Positions 26,390 through 36,758 of a stretch of DNA of 64,000 nt are shown one piece after another. Numbering within the stretch: position 1 is the first letter of the stretch; each line of letters starts with the position of its first letter. A program made the position numbers and the translations under genes. Origin of the DNA: Thioclava sp. ES.031 (lineage in GTDB: Bacteria > Pseudomonadota > Alphaproteobacteria > Rhodobacterales > Rhodobacteraceae); contig NZ_PDJO01000001.1 in assembly GCF_002563775.1 (NCBI RefSeq), forward strand, positions 1,002,001 through 1,066,000, written 5' to 3'. Below the pieces are notes generated by a model that did not search any database, was not told where the DNA came from, and saw only the letters and a program-made list of their open reading frames with translations.

Positions 26390-27142
26390 ATGACATCTCT
26401 TTCGAACCGTTCGACGCGCCCCTTGGCCGTCGCGCTTGCAGCGGCGCTGGTGATCGCGCCCTTGGGCGCGGCCCCTGCGCGCGCCGATCAAAGCGACAAG
26501 ATCGTCTTCGACGTGGTGCTCAAAGGCATCCGCGCGGGCGAGTTGGCGATCAACGGCAAGATCACCGATGGCGCCTATGGCGCGAATGGCGTGTTGCAGA
26601 CGGCGGGCCTCGTGGGGCTGCTGCGCAAGATCAAGTTCTCGGCCAGCGTCTCGGGGCTTCATGACGGCGAGAACTTCACCCCGATGAAATATTCCGAGGT
26701 GGACGACGCGCCGGGGCGCAAGTCGAAGCACCAGATCATCTACAATAACGGCACCCCCGTTTCCGTCAGCCAGCAGCCGCCGCGCAAGCCCAAACCCCGC
26801 GATGTCGATCCCGCGAAACAGGGCGGCACGGTCGATCCGCTGACCGCGCTCTATGCCGTGCTGCGCGATGTGCCGCGCGACGAGGCCTGCAAGCTCGACG
26901 TGAAGATGTATGACGGCGCGCGGCGCTCTCAGGTGCGCCTCTTCGATCCGAAACCGGATGGCAAAGATCTCGTCTGCTCGGGGGAATATCGCAGGCTCGA
27001 AGGGTTCTCGGAAAAGGACATGAAGGAAAAGAGCCGTTTCGCCTTCACCCTCTATTATGAGCCGAGCCCGAAGGGCGGTTTGCAGGTCGACAAGATCGAG
27101 ACCGATACGATCTATGGAAAAGGCCGCCTCACTCGGCAATAA
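26390..27142 (+). CDS. DUF3108 domain-containing secreted protein
   Basis: This 250-residue protein has a Sec signal peptide (RPLAVALAAALVIAPLGAAPARA, cleavage near residue 32) and a DUF3108 beta-rich domain (DKIVFDVVLKGIRAGELAINGKI onward) that typically sits in the periplasm. Function is unknown. The ATG at 26390 is preferred because CGAGG lies 6 bases before it; the ATG at 26384 is too close to that site. The 3' end is 7 bases before the hrpB GTG, so the two are co-transcribed. Confidence 0.85.
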   Translation: MTSLSNRSTRPLAVALAAALVIAPLGAAPARADQSDKIVFDVVLKGIRAGELAINGKITDGAYGANGVLQTAGLVGLLRKIKFSASVSGLHDGENFTPMKYSEVDDAPGRKSKHQIIYNNGTPVSVSQQPPRKPKPRDVDPAKQGGTVDPLTALYAVLRDVPRDEACKLDVKMYDGARRSQVRLFDPKPDGKDLVCSGEYRRLEGFSEKDMKEKSRFAFTLYYEPSPKGGLQVDKIETDTIYGKGRLTRQ

Positions 27143-27149
27143 GGGGCGG

Positions 27150-29600
27150 GTGAACACAGACCGCTTTTCTCTTCCGATCGACGTGGTGCTGCCCGATCTG
27201 CGGGCGGCACTCTCTGCGCATGGCCGCGCGGTGCTGATGGCGCCGCCGGGCGCGGGCAAGACGACCCGCGTGCCGCTGGCGCTGCTCGATCAGATCGAGG
27301 GCCGGATCGTGATGCTGGAGCCGCGCCGTCTGGCCGCGCGCGCCGCCGCCGAGCGTATGGCGGACACCTTGGGCGAAAAGGTCGGCGAGACGGTCGGCTA
27401 CCGCATCCGCGGCGAGGCGAAGGTCTCGAAAACCACCCGAATCGAAGTGGTGACCGAAGGCATCCTGACCCGCGTGCTGCAATCCGATCCGGAACTGACC
27501 GGCATAGGCTGCGTAATCTTCGACGAATTCCACGAACGCTCGCTCAATGCCGATCTGGGGCTGGCGCTGGCATGGGAGGTGCGCGGCGCGCTCAGGCCCG
27601 ATCTGGCGCTGGTGGTGATGTCGGCCACGCTCGATGCCGAGCCGGTGGCGCAGCTTCTGGACGATGCGCCCATTGTGGTGTCCGAGGGCAGGGCCTATCC
27701 GGTGGAGACGCGGTGGCTGGATCGTCCGGTCGACAGTTCGATGCGGTTCGAGGCCGCGATGGCCGGGCTGATCGCCGAGGCCGCCGAGGCTACCGACGGC
27801 AGCCTCCTGACTTTCCTGCCGGGCGAGGGCGAGATTCGCCGTGTCGAAGCTCTGCTGAAGGGCCGCTTGCCCGCCGACATCGCGATCCGCCCGCTGTTCG
27901 GCGCGATGGAATTCGCCGCTCAACGCGCCGCTATCGCGCCCGCGCCTTCGGGCCGAAAATTGGTGCTGGCCACCGCCATCGCGGAAACCTCGCTGACCAT
28001 CGAAGACATCCGCGTCGTGATCGACGGCGGCCGCGCCCGCCGCGCGCGCTTCGACCCAAGTTCGGGCATGGCGCGGCTTGTGACGGAGCCCGTCTCGCGC
28101 GCCGAGGCCGAGCAGCGCCGGGGCCGCGCGGGCCGCGTCGCGGAAGGCATCTGCTACCGCCTCTGGACCAAGGGCGCGGAAGGCGCGCTGCCGGCCTTTG
28201 CCCCGCCCGAGATCGAGGTGGCCGACCTCACGGGCCTCGCGCTGGAGCTTGCGCTTTGGGGCACCGAAGGCGGCGATCTGGCTTTCCTGACCCCTCCGCC
28301 CCCGCCTGCGATGGCGGAGGCGCGCGCTCTGCTCGAGGAACTCGGCGCGCTGAAATCGGGGCTGATCACCGAACACGGCCGCAAGCTCGCGAAACTGCCG
28401 CTGCATCCGCGCCTCGGGCATATGCTGTTGACCGCGGGCCCCGAGGCCGCCTCCCTTGCTGCCCTTCTGGCCGAGCGCGATCCGCTGCGGGGCGCGCCCG
28501 CCGATCTGACGCTGCGCCTCAGTGCGATCCGCGACCCGAAGCGCTTCGAGGCGAACCACCCCTATACGCCCCATCGCGGCACGATCGAGCGTATCCGCTC
28601 GGAGGCGAAGCGGCTGGCCCGCCTCGCCCCCGAGACGCCCGAGACCTACTCCCCCGCCGAGCAACTCGCGCTCGCTTACCCTGACCGCGTGGGCCTGCGC
28701 CGCAAGGGCGATGCGCCGCGCTACGTGCTGTCGGGCGGCAAGGGCGCGGTGGTGGCCGAGGGTGATCCGCTGGGCGCACAACGCCTGATCGTGGTGAGCG
28801 ATCTCGACGGCGATCCGCGCGAGGCGAAAGTGCGCCAAGGTATCGCGATCTCCGAGGCCGAGGTTCGCCGCCTCTTCGCCGATCAGATCGCGTGGCACGA
28901 TGTCTGCGACTGGTCCAAGCGCGAGGGCCGGGTGATCGCGCGCAAGCACGAACGGTTCGGCGCGCTGGTGCTGGACGATCGGGTCTGGAAGGACGCTCCG
29001 CGCGAGGCATTGGCGCGCGGCGCACTGGCCGGGCTGCGCCAGATCGGGCTACCGATGACGCCCGCCGCGCGCCGCCTTCAGGCGCGGGTGGAGCTGTTGC
29101 GCGGGCAGGGGGCCGATCTGCCCGATTTCTCGGATGAGGGGCTGTTGGAAAGGGCCGAGGACTGGCTGCTGCCCTATCTTGGCAAGGTGCGGACCGAGGC
29201 CGATCTGCGCAAGCTGGACCTGACCGATCCGCTGCGCGCAGCGCTCGACTGGGAGCAGATGCAGCTGGTGGATCGCTTGGCTCCTGCGCATTTCGAGACG
29301 CCCTTGGGTCGCCGCGTGCCAATCGACTACGCGGGCGAGGCACCAGGGATCGAGATCCGCCTGCAGGAGATGTTCGGCGTCACCGCCCATCCCACCGTCG
29401 GCCCGAAACGCCTGCCGCTGCGGATCACGCTGCTGTCGCCCGGTCACAAACCCATTCAGGTGACGATGGACCTGCCCGGCTTCTGGGAGGGCTCCTACGC
29501 CGATGTGCGCAAGGATATGCGCGGGCGCTACCCCAAGCATCCGTGGCCGGAAGACCCGCGCGAGGCCGATCCGACGCTGCGCGCCAAGCCCCGCAAATAG
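27150..29600 (+). CDS. hrpB: ATP-dependent RNA helicase HrpB
   Basis: This 816-residue DEAH-box helicase has motif I PPGAGKTT (residues about 32-39) and motif II DEFHER (near 125). Motif III is SATLD, and motif VI is in the QRRGRAGR region. The HrpB-specific C-terminal domain follows (about 450-816, RRVPIDYAGEAPGIEIRLQEMFG). Its exact cellular role is not established. I chose the GTG at 27150 because AAGGGGCGG lies directly upstream and the length then matches the family (about 815-820). An upstream ATG at 27114 would overlap DUF3108. Confidence 0.93.
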   Translation: MNTDRFSLPIDVVLPDLRAALSAHGRAVLMAPPGAGKTTRVPLALLDQIEGRIVMLEPRRLAARAAAERMADTLGEKVGETVGYRIRGEAKVSKTTRIEVVTEGILTRVLQSDPELTGIGCVIFDEFHERSLNADLGLALAWEVRGALRPDLALVVMSATLDAEPVAQLLDDAPIVVSEGRAYPVETRWLDRPVDSSMRFEAAMAGLIAEAAEATDGSLLTFLPGEGEIRRVEALLKGRLPADIAIRPLFGAMEFAAQRAAIAPAPSGRKLVLATAIAETSLTIEDIRVVIDGGRARRARFDPSSGMARLVTEPVSRAEAEQRRGRAGRVAEGICYRLWTKGAEGALPAFAPPEIEVADLTGLALELALWGTEGGDLAFLTPPPPPAMAEARALLEELGALKSGLITEHGRKLAKLPLHPRLGHMLLTAGPEAASLAALLAERDPLRGAPADLTLRLSAIRDPKRFEANHPYTPHRGTIERIRSEAKRLARLAPETPETYSPAEQLALAYPDRVGLRRKGDAPRYVLSGGKGAVVAEGDPLGAQRLIVVSDLDGDPREAKVRQGIAISEAEVRRLFADQIAWHDVCDWSKREGRVIARKHERFGALVLDDRVWKDAPREALARGALAGLRQIGLPMTPAARRLQARVELLRGQGADLPDFSDEGLLERAEDWLLPYLGKVRTEADLRKLDLTDPLRAALDWEQMQLVDRLAPAHFETPLGRRVPIDYAGEAPGIEIRLQEMFGVTAHPTVGPKRLPLRITLLSPGHKPIQVTMDLPGFWEGSYADVRKDMRGRYPKHPWPEDPREADPTLRAKPRK

Positions 29601-29672
29601 CTGCGCCCAATTGACCACGTTGACCGCGCGCGGCGCATTCGCGCATATGGCGCGAGGTAACGAGGGAAGAAC

Positions 29673-30176
29673 ATGACCGAAACGCTGAGCTTCGAGGACC
29701 GCAAGCGCCTCGTGATGACCGTGCTGATGACGCCCGATCAGGCGAATTTCTCCGGCAAGGTGCATGGCGGCGCGCTGCTGAACTGGCTCGATCGGGTCGC
29801 GTTCTCGCTCGCCTCGCGCTACTCGCAGCGCTACGCGGTGACGCTGTCGGTCGATCAGGTGACCTTCCAGCAGCCGATCAATGTGGGCGAGTTGGTGACC
29901 TTCCGCGCCAGCGTGAACCACACGGGCCGCACCTCGATGGAGATCGGCATCCGCGTCGAGGCCGAGAACATCACAGCCGGCACGCGGCGACACACCAATA
30001 GCTGCTATTTCACCATGGTCGCGGTGGACGAGGACGGCAAACCCGCCGCGGTGCCGAAGCTGGAGGCGGAGACGGCAGAAGAGCGCCACCGCTGGCGCGC
30101 CGCCGAACTGCGCCGGGAACTGCGCCGGGAGTTCGCCGCCAAGATGGACGCGGCGGCGGATCACGGCGAGGGGTGA
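29673..30176 (+). CDS. Acyl-CoA thioesterase (YciA/hotdog family)
   Basis: This 167-residue hotdog-fold thioesterase hydrolyses acyl-CoAs, probably with broad chain-length range. Family hallmarks are the N-terminal MTPDQANFSGKVHGGALLNWLD (active-site region near residues 25-45), the ASRYSQRYAVTLSVDQVTF strand, and the VNHTGRTSMEIGIRV segment. A good ribosome binding site (GAGGGAAGAAC) precedes ATG 29673. A shared terminator hairpin follows at 30220. It converges on lpd. Confidence 0.9.
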   Translation: MTETLSFEDRKRLVMTVLMTPDQANFSGKVHGGALLNWLDRVAFSLASRYSQRYAVTLSVDQVTFQQPINVGELVTFRASVNHTGRTSMEIGIRVEAENITAGTRRHTNSCYFTMVAVDEDGKPAAVPKLEAETAEERHRWRAAELRRELRREFAAKMDAAADHGEG

Positions 30177-30219
30177 GCCTGACGTTGTGATCGGTGTTTG
30201 GGCCGCCGCGCCAAACGAA

Positions 30220-30246
30220 AAAGGGCGCCCCGCGGGGCGCCCTTTC
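30220..30246. terminator. Bidirectional terminator between thioesterase and lpd
   Basis: A near-perfect stem, AAAGGGCGCC/GGCGCCCTTT, with a very short loop is preceded by an A run and followed by TTTC. It can end both the thioesterase transcript and the long minus-strand suc-lpd transcript. Confidence 0.85.
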
Positions 30247-30270
30247 GCATATCTTTCGACCCGTGGCCGA

Positions 30271-31659
30271 TCAGGCGTGGATCGCGCCGTCGCCGCAGGC
30301 GAGCGCGGCTTCGCGCACGGCTTCGGAGAAGGTCGGGTGGGCGTGGCAGGTCAGCGCCACGTCCTGCGCCGAGGCGCCGAATTCCATCGCCACGCAGATT
30401 TCGTGGATCAGGTCGCCCGCGCCGGGGCCGATGATGTGGCAGCCGAGGATGCGGTCGGTTTCCTTATCCGCGATCAGCTTCACGAAGCCGTCCGACTGGA
30501 ACACCGCCTTGGCGCGGCCATTGCCCATGAAGGAGAACTTGCCGACCTTGTAGGCGCGACCTTCCTGCTTGAGCGCCTCTTCGGTCTGGCCCACCGAGGC
30601 GACTTCCGGGGTGGTGTAGATCACGCTCGGGATCACCTCGTAGTTCACGTGACCATGCTTGCCCGCGATGACTTCGGCGACGGCCATGCCTTCGTCCTCG
30701 GCCTTGTGGGCGAGCATCGGGCCGGTGACCGCATCACCGATCGCGTAGATGCCTTTCGCGGAGGTCTGCCAATGCGCGTCAGTCTTCACCTGACCGCGCG
30801 GCAGCATCTCGACGCCCACGCTCTCAAGGCCCAGACCATCGGTATAGGGCTTGCGGCCGGTCGCGACGAGAACGGTCTCGGCTTCGATCGAGGCGTTGCT
30901 CTCATCCTTGCGCAGCTGGTAGTTCACCGTGGCCTTGCCGTTCTTCACGTCGACGCCCTGAACGGCGGCGCCCATGACGAATTTCAGGCCCTGCTTGGAC
31001 AGGATTTTCTGGAAGTTCTTGGAGACCTCGCCATCCATGCCGGGGGTGATCGCGTCGAGATATTCCACGACGGTCACATCCGCGCCGAGACGGGCATAGA
31101 CCGAGCCCATTTCCAGACCGATGACGCCCGCGCCGATGACGACCATCGATTTCGGGATCTTGTTGAGCGACAGCGCGCCGGTCGAGGTCACGACGGTTTT
31201 CTCGTCGATCTCGATGCCCGGCAGCGAGGAGGGCTCGGAGCCGGTGGCGATCACGATGCTCTTGGCGTTGTGGACGTCCTCGCCCACTTTCACCTTGCCG
31301 GCTTCCGGGATCGAACCCCAGCCCTTGAGCCAGTCGATCTTGTTCTTCTTGAACAGGAACTCGATGCCCTTGGTGTTGCCGTCGATGACTTCCTGCTTGT
31401 AGGTCAGCATCTGCTTCCAGTCGACCGAGGGCGATTTGCCCTTCAGGCCCATCTTGGCGAAGTTATGCTCGGCTTCGTGCAGCTGATGCGTGGCATGCAG
31501 CAGCGCCTTGGAGGGGATGCAGCCCACGTTGAGGCAGGTGCCGCCGAGGCTGTCGCGGCCTTCGACACAGGCGGTTTTCAGGCCCAGCTGGGCGCAGCGG
31601 ATGGCGCAGACATAGCCGCCCGGGCCGCCGCCGATCACGATCACATCATAGTCAGCCAT
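30271..31659 (-). CDS. lpdA: Dihydrolipoyl dehydrogenase (E3)
   Basis: This 462-residue FAD flavoprotein reoxidises dihydrolipoamide on the 2-oxoglutarate dehydrogenase E2 subunit, producing NADH. The redox-active disulfide is C42/C47 in [13 protein letters not shown]. The FAD site [11 protein letters not shown] is near residue 10, the NAD site is [17 protein letters not shown], and the C-terminal His-Glu pair lies in CHAHPTFSE. It is the last gene of the sucCD-sucAB-lpd run on the minus strand and probably serves this complex. Confidence 0.96.
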   Translation of the reverse strand: MADYDVIVIGGGPGGYVCAIRCAQLGLKTACVEGRDSLGGTCLNVGCIPSKALLHATHQLHEAEHNFAKMGLKGKSPSVDWKQMLTYKQEVIDGNTKGIEFLFKKNKIDWLKGWGSIPEAGKVKVGEDVHNAKSIVIATGSEPSSLPGIEIDEKTVVTSTGALSLNKIPKSMVVIGAGVIGLEMGSVYARLGADVTVVEYLDAITPGMDGEVSKNFQKILSKQGLKFVMGAAVQGVDVKNGKATVNYQLRKDESNASIEAETVLVATGRKPYTDGLGLESVGVEMLPRGQVKTDAHWQTSAKGIYAIGDAVTGPMLAHKAEDEGMAVAEVIAGKHGHVNYEVIPSVIYTTPEVASVGQTEEALKQEGRAYKVGKFSFMGNGRAKAVFQSDGFVKLIADKETDRILGCHIIGPGAGDLIHEICVAMEFGASAQDVALTCHAHPTFSEAVREAALACGDGAIHA

Positions 31660-31708
31660 TGTTCTTGCTCCTTGGGTTGGGGCGCGAGGGGGGCCTCGCG
31701 CCGGGAGG

Positions 31709-32101
31709 TCAGATCAGCGCGGCAATCGCCAGCGCCAGAATTGCGAAAAACGAAACGCTCCAGACATAGGAGCGCCACGGCACCCAGCCTTGCAGGTAGG
31801 CGGGAATGTAGAGGATGCGCGCTGCGAGGAAGATCCAGGCCAGCGCCGTGGTCAGCGCGGTCGTCTGCCCGGTGAGTCCCACGACCAGCGCGACGGGGGC
31901 GAAGAGGATCAGCCCCTCGAAGGAGTTGTTCATCGCGCGTTGCAGTCGGCCAAGCAGGGTCGAGATCTGCGGCGGCGTCTTGTCGCGCGGGGAGAGCGGG
32001 TAGCGCGGGCCCAGCTCGGTATTGGCCTTGATCGAATAGCCGACCATCAGCCCCAGATGGAGCAGAACGGCGAGGATCAGGACGGTGAGTTCGGGGGTCA
32101 T
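31709..32101 (-). CDS. MAPEG family membrane protein
   Basis: This 130-residue protein has four predicted membrane helices. It carries the MAPEG signature [21 protein letters not shown] (residues about 52-72), as in microsomal glutathione transferases and bacterial relatives. Enzymatic activity is uncertain. It lies between sucB and lpdA on the same strand, an arrangement that keeps it on the suc transcript unless the hairpin at 32122-32158 intervenes. ATG at 32101 gives the usual [15 protein letters not shown] start. It is distinct from the second MAPEG gene at 52.5 kb. Confidence 0.85.
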   Translation of the reverse strand: MTPELTVLILAVLLHLGLMVGYSIKANTELGPRYPLSPRDKTPPQISTLLGRLQRAMNNSFEGLILFAPVALVVGLTGQTTALTTALAWIFLAARILYIPAYLQGWVPWRSYVWSVSFFAILALAIAALI

Positions 32102-32121
32102 TCGGTCGCTCCCGGCGGAGA

Positions 32122-32176
32122 GGGGGGTCCGGAGGGCTGTCTGCCCCCCGGACCCCCCGAGGATATTTGGCAAGAG
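32122..32176 (+). repeat. Intergenic GAGGATATTT element (copy 2)
   Basis: A perfect 11-base stem GGGGGGTCCGG/CCGGACCCCCC (32122-32132, 32148-32158) is followed by GAGGATATTTGGCAAGAG. It matches the arrangement at 11137-11187 and sits between sucB and the MAPEG gene. Confidence 0.65.
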
Positions 32177-32212
32177 CGAAGGGGCGGGGCGGCCGCCTTC
32201 GTCCTAAGTCGC

Positions 32213-33745
32213 TTACAGATCCATCAGCAGACGGCGCGGATCTTCCAGCGCTTCCTTGACGCGCACGAGGAAGGTCACGGCGCCTTTGCCGTCGACGATG
32301 CGGTGGTCGTAGCTCAGCGCGAGATACATCATCGGCTTGATGACGATCTGGCCGTTCTCGACCATCGGACGCTCCTGAATCTTGTGCATGCCGAGGATAC
32401 CCGATTGCGGCGGGTTGAGGATCGGCGAGGACATCAGCGAGCCATAGACGCCGCCGTTCGAGATGGTAAACGACCCGCCCTGCATCTCGGCCATCGAGAG
32501 CTTGCCGTCACGGGCGCGGGTGCCCATCTCGGCGATCGTCTTCTCGATCGAGGCGAAGCTCATCTGGTCGGCATCGCGCACGACCGGCACGACGAGCCCG
32601 TTCGGGGTGCCCACGGCCACGCCCATGTGGACGTAGTTCTTATAGACCACCTCGTTGCCGTCGATCTCGGCGTTGACTTCCGGGACCTCTTTGAGCGCGT
32701 GGCAGCAGGCCTTCACGAAGAAGGACATGAAGCCGAGCTTCACGCCGTGCTTCTTGTTGAACAGGTCCTTGTACTCGTTGCGCAGGTTCATGACGCCCGA
32801 CATGTCCACCTCGTTATAGGTGGTCAGCATCGCGGCGGTGTTCTGCGAGTCCTTGAGGCGCTTGGCGATGGTCGCACGCAGGCGGGTCATCTTCACGCGC
32901 TCTTCGCGCGATGCGTCATCGGCGTTGACCGGGCCGCGCGGCGCCTGCGAGGGCGTCGAGGCGACGGAAACCGACGCCTGCTTCGGCGCGCTTTCGGCCT
33001 TGGCGACGTCTTCTTTCATGATCCGGCCGTCTTTGCCCGAACCCTGAACGGAGGCCGGGTCGATGCCCTTCTCGGCCATCAGCTTCTTGGCGGAGGGCGC
33101 ATCCTCGACATCCTTGCCGCCCTTGCCGCTGGCGGCGGGGGCTTCGGATTTGGCCTCTTCCTTCGCGGGGGCGCTGGCGGAAGCGCCACCGCTTTCGCCT
33201 TCGGCGATCACGGCGAGCTTGGCCGAGGCATCGACGGTCGCGCCTTCTTCGGCGACGATCTCCTTGAGAACGCCAGCCGCGGGAGACGGCACTTCGACGG
33301 AGACCTTGTCGGTTTCCAGCTCGCAGAGCATCTCGTCGGCCGCGACCGTGTCGCCGACCTTCTTGAACCACGTCGACACAGTTGCCTCGGTGACCGATTC
33401 ACCAAGGCTGGGCACCATCACGTCGGTCATTTTTCCCTCGTTCGATTGGGGCTGTTGGGCGGGTTTTTCCGCCGGTTTGTCATCTTTCTTCGGCGCGGGG
33501 CTGGCGCCAGCCTCTTCGATCGTCGCGAGCAGCGCATCGACGCCGACGGTCTCGCCTTCGGCGGCCACGATCTCGCCGAGCGTGCCGGCCGCGGGGCTCG
33601 GCACTTCGACGGTCACCTTGTCGGTTTCGAGCTCGCAGAGCATCTCATCTGCGGCCACCGTGTCGCCGGGCTTCTTGAACCAGGTGGCGACGGTGGCTTC
33701 CGTGACGCTCTCGCCGAGCGTGGGAACGCGGACTTCAGTGGACAT
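32213..33745 (-). CDS. sucB: 2-oxoglutarate dehydrogenase E2 (dihydrolipoyl succinyltransferase), two lipoyl domains
   Basis: This 510-residue core subunit of the 2-oxoglutarate dehydrogenase complex transfers succinyl groups to CoA. It has two tandem lipoyl domains with lipoylated Lys at K43 and K147, both in ELETDKV. Linkers, an E3-binding domain ([26 protein letters not shown], about 220-250) and the catalytic domain with [12 protein letters not shown] near the end follow. Enterobacterial SucB has one lipoyl domain (about 405 residues). The second domain begins with its own Met ([13 protein letters not shown]), suggesting a duplication. The gene starts 4 bp after the sucA stop. Confidence 0.96.
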   Translation of the reverse strand: MSTEVRVPTLGESVTEATVATWFKKPGDTVAADEMLCELETDKVTVEVPSPAAGTLGEIVAAEGETVGVDALLATIEEAGASPAPKKDDKPAEKPAQQPQSNEGKMTDVMVPSLGESVTEATVSTWFKKVGDTVAADEMLCELETDKVSVEVPSPAAGVLKEIVAEEGATVDASAKLAVIAEGESGGASASAPAKEEAKSEAPAASGKGGKDVEDAPSAKKLMAEKGIDPASVQGSGKDGRIMKEDVAKAESAPKQASVSVASTPSQAPRGPVNADDASREERVKMTRLRATIAKRLKDSQNTAAMLTTYNEVDMSGVMNLRNEYKDLFNKKHGVKLGFMSFFVKACCHALKEVPEVNAEIDGNEVVYKNYVHMGVAVGTPNGLVVPVVRDADQMSFASIEKTIAEMGTRARDGKLSMAEMQGGSFTISNGGVYGSLMSSPILNPPQSGILGMHKIQERPMVENGQIVIKPMMYLALSYDHRIVDGKGAVTFLVRVKEALEDPRRLLMDL

Positions 33746-33749
33746 CTAT

Positions 33750-36707
33750 TCAACCCTCCAGTGCATCGTTGACGAGCGCGTCCTGCTCGGCCTTGTGGCG
33801 GCTTGCCAGACCCGTCGCGGGCGAGGCGGAAGCTGCACGGCCTGCATAGCGCGCACGGGCATGTTTCGCGTCGATCTTGGCGAGGACCCATTCGATATAG
33901 GGCTCGACGAAGAACCAAGCGCCTTGGTTTTTCGGCTCCTCTTGGCACCAGACGATCTCGGCATTCTTGAAGCGGGTCAGCTCTTTGGTGACCGCCTGTG
34001 CGGGGAACGGGTAGAACTGTTCCAGACGCAGCAGGTAGACATCGTCCAGCCCGCGTTCGTCGCGCTGTGCCAGCAGGTCGTAATAGACCTTGCCCGAGCA
34101 CATCACGACGCGCTTGATCTTGTCGTCGGACTTCAGCTCCAGATCCGAATTGCCGTGCTGCGCGTCGTCCCACAGCACGCGGTGGAAGCTGGACCCGGTG
34201 GTGAAGTCTTCCGTGGTCGAGACCGCCTTGGGGTGACGCAGAAGCGATTTCGGCGTCATCAGGATCAGCGGCTTGCGGAAGTCGCGATGGATCTGGCGGC
34301 GCAGAATGTGGAAGTAGTTCGCCGGCGTCGTGCAGTTCGCAACGATCCAGTTATCTTCCGCCGACAGCTGCAGGAAGCGCTCCAGACGGGCCGAGCTGTG
34401 CTCGGGGCCCTGACCTTCGAAACCGTGCGGCAGCAGGCAGACGAGGCCCGACATGCGCAGCCATTTCCGCTCGCCCGAGTTGATGAACTGGTCGAACATG
34501 ATCTGCGCGCCGTTGGCGAAATCGCCGAACTGCGCTTCCCAGAGCGTCAGCGCCTTCGGTTCCGCCAGCGAGTAGCCGTATTCGAACCCGAGCACCGCAT
34601 ATTCGCTGAGCATCGAGTCGATCACCTCGTAGCGGGCCTGACCCTCACGAATGTTGTTCAGCGGGTAGTAGCGGTCTTCGTTGTCCTGATTGACCAGCGC
34701 CGAGTGGCGCTGCGAGAAGGTGCCGCGGGTGGCATCCTGACCCGACAGGCGCACCGGGTAGCCCTCGGTCAGGAGCGAGCCGAAGGCCAGTGCCTCGGCG
34801 GTCGCCCAGTCGAAGCCCTTGCCGGTCTCGAACATCTGCTTCTTGTTCTCGAGCAGACGCCCGACTGTCTTGTGCAGCGCGAATTTCTCGGGCGCGGTGA
34901 CGAGCGCCTTGCCGACCTCTTCGAAGGTCTCGGGCGCGATCGCGGTGGTGCCGCGCTCGTATTCGCTCTTTTCCTGCTCCATGCCGGACCAGCGACCGTC
35001 GAGCCAGTCCGCCTTGTTCGGCTTGAAGACCTTGCCGGCTTCGAACTCCTCGTTGAGATGCGACTGGAACGAGGCTTTCATATCCTCGATCTCGCCCTCG
35101 GGGATCAGGCCGTCAGCCACGAGACGCTCGGTGTAGAGCTGCAGCGTGGTTTTGTGGGTCTTGATCGACTTGTACATCACCGGGTTGGTGAACATCGGCT
35201 CGTCGCCTTCGTTGTGACCGAAGCGGCGGTAGCAGAAGATGTCGATGACCACGTCCTTGTGGAACTTCTGGCGGAACTCGGTCGCGACGCGGGCTGCGTG
35301 CACGACGGCTTCCGGATCGTCGCCGTTCACGTGGAAGATCGGGGCTTCCACCATCAGCGCGAGATCGGTCGGGTAGGGCGAGGTGCGCGAGAAGTGCGGC
35401 GCGGTCGTGAAGCCGATCTGGTTGTTCACGACGAGGTGGATCGTGCCGCCCGTACGGTGGCCGCGAATGCCCGAGAGCTGGAAGCACTCGGCCACGACGC
35501 CCTGACCGGCGAAGGCCGCATCGCCGTGCAGCAGCACCGAGACGACCTTGGAGCGGTCCGAACGGTCGGCCAGCTGGTCCTGCTTGGCGCGGACCTTGCC
35601 GAGTGCGACCGGGTTCACCGCCTCGAGGTGCGAGGGGTTCGCGGTCAGCGACAGGTGAACCTTGTTGCCGTCGAACTCACGGTCGGCGGAAGCGCCGAGG
35701 TGGTATTTCACGTCGCCGGAGCCGTCCACGTCCTCGGGCTTGAACGAGCCGCCCTGGAATTCGTGGAAAATCGCGCGGTAGGGCTTTTGCAGCACGTTGG
35801 CGAGGACCGAGAGACGACCGCGGTGGGGCATGCCGACCACGACCTCTTGCAGGCCGAGCTGACCGCCCCGCTTGATGATCTGCTCCATCGCGGGGATCAG
35901 AGCTTCGCCGCCGTCGAGGCCGAACCGCTTGGTGCCCATGTATTTGACGTGCAGGAACTTCTCGAACCCTTCCGCCTCGACGAGCTTGTTGAGGATCGCG
36001 CGGCGGCCGGTCTTGGTGAAGGTGATCTCCTTGCCGTAGCCTTCGATGCGCTCTTTCAGCCAGGCCGATTGCTCGGGATCGGAGATGTGCATGTATTGCA
36101 GCGCGAAGGTGCCGCAATAGGTGCGCTTCACGATATCCATGATCTGGCGCATCGAGGCGATCTCGAGGCCGAGCACGTTGTCGATGAAGATCGGGCGATC
36201 CATGTCGGCATCGGTGAAGCCGTAGCTCTTCGGATCGAGCTCCGGGTGCTGGCCGGTGTCGCGCATGTTCAGCGGGTCGAGATCGGCGGCGAGGTGGCCA
36301 CGGATACGGTAGGCGCGGATGATCATCAGCGCGCGGATCGAATCCAGCACGGCGCGCTTCACCGCGGCCTCATCGACCGGAACGCCAGCCTCGGCGGCCT
36401 TCTTCTTGATCTTGTCGCCAGCGGCCTTGCCCTCGGCAGGGGCGGCGGGCCATTCGCCGGTCAGCGCGGCGGTCAGGTCGTCGGCAGCCACCGGCGGCCA
36501 GTCGCGACGCTCCCAGCTTGCGCCTTCGGCGGATTTCTTCACGTCCTGATCGGGATCACCGAGCGAGGCGAAGAAGGCAGCCCAGGCGGTATCGACCGAA
36601 GACGGATCTTCGGCGAACTTGGCATAGAGCTGCTCGACATATTCGGCATTCGCGCCTTGCAGGAACTGCGAGGCATTGAACTGGTCGTTGGGGGATTGGT
36701 CGGTCAT
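33750..36707 (-). CDS. sucA: 2-oxoglutarate dehydrogenase E1
   Basis: This 985-residue thiamine-diphosphate enzyme decarboxylates 2-oxoglutarate and succinylates the lipoyl group of SucB. Seen are the N-terminal helper segment (LQGANAEYVEQLYAKF), HRGRLSVLANVLQKP, the GDAAFAGQG ThDP motif, a C-terminal transketolase-like domain with SQRHSAL and the QEEPKNQGAWFFVEP end. GTGAGG precedes the ATG at 36707, which I prefer to the GTG at 36714-36716. It is co-transcribed with sucB and lpd, and probably with upstream sucCD. Confidence 0.96.
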   Translation of the reverse strand: MTDQSPNDQFNASQFLQGANAEYVEQLYAKFAEDPSSVDTAWAAFFASLGDPDQDVKKSAEGASWERRDWPPVAADDLTAALTGEWPAAPAEGKAAGDKIKKKAAEAGVPVDEAAVKRAVLDSIRALMIIRAYRIRGHLAADLDPLNMRDTGQHPELDPKSYGFTDADMDRPIFIDNVLGLEIASMRQIMDIVKRTYCGTFALQYMHISDPEQSAWLKERIEGYGKEITFTKTGRRAILNKLVEAEGFEKFLHVKYMGTKRFGLDGGEALIPAMEQIIKRGGQLGLQEVVVGMPHRGRLSVLANVLQKPYRAIFHEFQGGSFKPEDVDGSGDVKYHLGASADREFDGNKVHLSLTANPSHLEAVNPVALGKVRAKQDQLADRSDRSKVVSVLLHGDAAFAGQGVVAECFQLSGIRGHRTGGTIHLVVNNQIGFTTAPHFSRTSPYPTDLALMVEAPIFHVNGDDPEAVVHAARVATEFRQKFHKDVVIDIFCYRRFGHNEGDEPMFTNPVMYKSIKTHKTTLQLYTERLVADGLIPEGEIEDMKASFQSHLNEEFEAGKVFKPNKADWLDGRWSGMEQEKSEYERGTTAIAPETFEEVGKALVTAPEKFALHKTVGRLLENKKQMFETGKGFDWATAEALAFGSLLTEGYPVRLSGQDATRGTFSQRHSALVNQDNEDRYYPLNNIREGQARYEVIDSMLSEYAVLGFEYGYSLAEPKALTLWEAQFGDFANGAQIMFDQFINSGERKWLRMSGLVCLLPHGFEGQGPEHSSARLERFLQLSAEDNWIVANCTTPANYFHILRRQIHRDFRKPLILMTPKSLLRHPKAVSTTEDFTTGSSFHRVLWDDAQHGNSDLELKSDDKIKRVVMCSGKVYYDLLAQRDERGLDDVYLLRLEQFYPFPAQAVTKELTRFKNAEIVWCQEEPKNQGAWFFVEPYIEWVLAKIDAKHARARYAGRAASASPATGLASRHKAEQDALVNDALEG

Positions 36708-36758
36708 TTTCCTCACCTTCGGTCGGTGAAACAGGGATCTGTGGAACTCGAACGTCTA

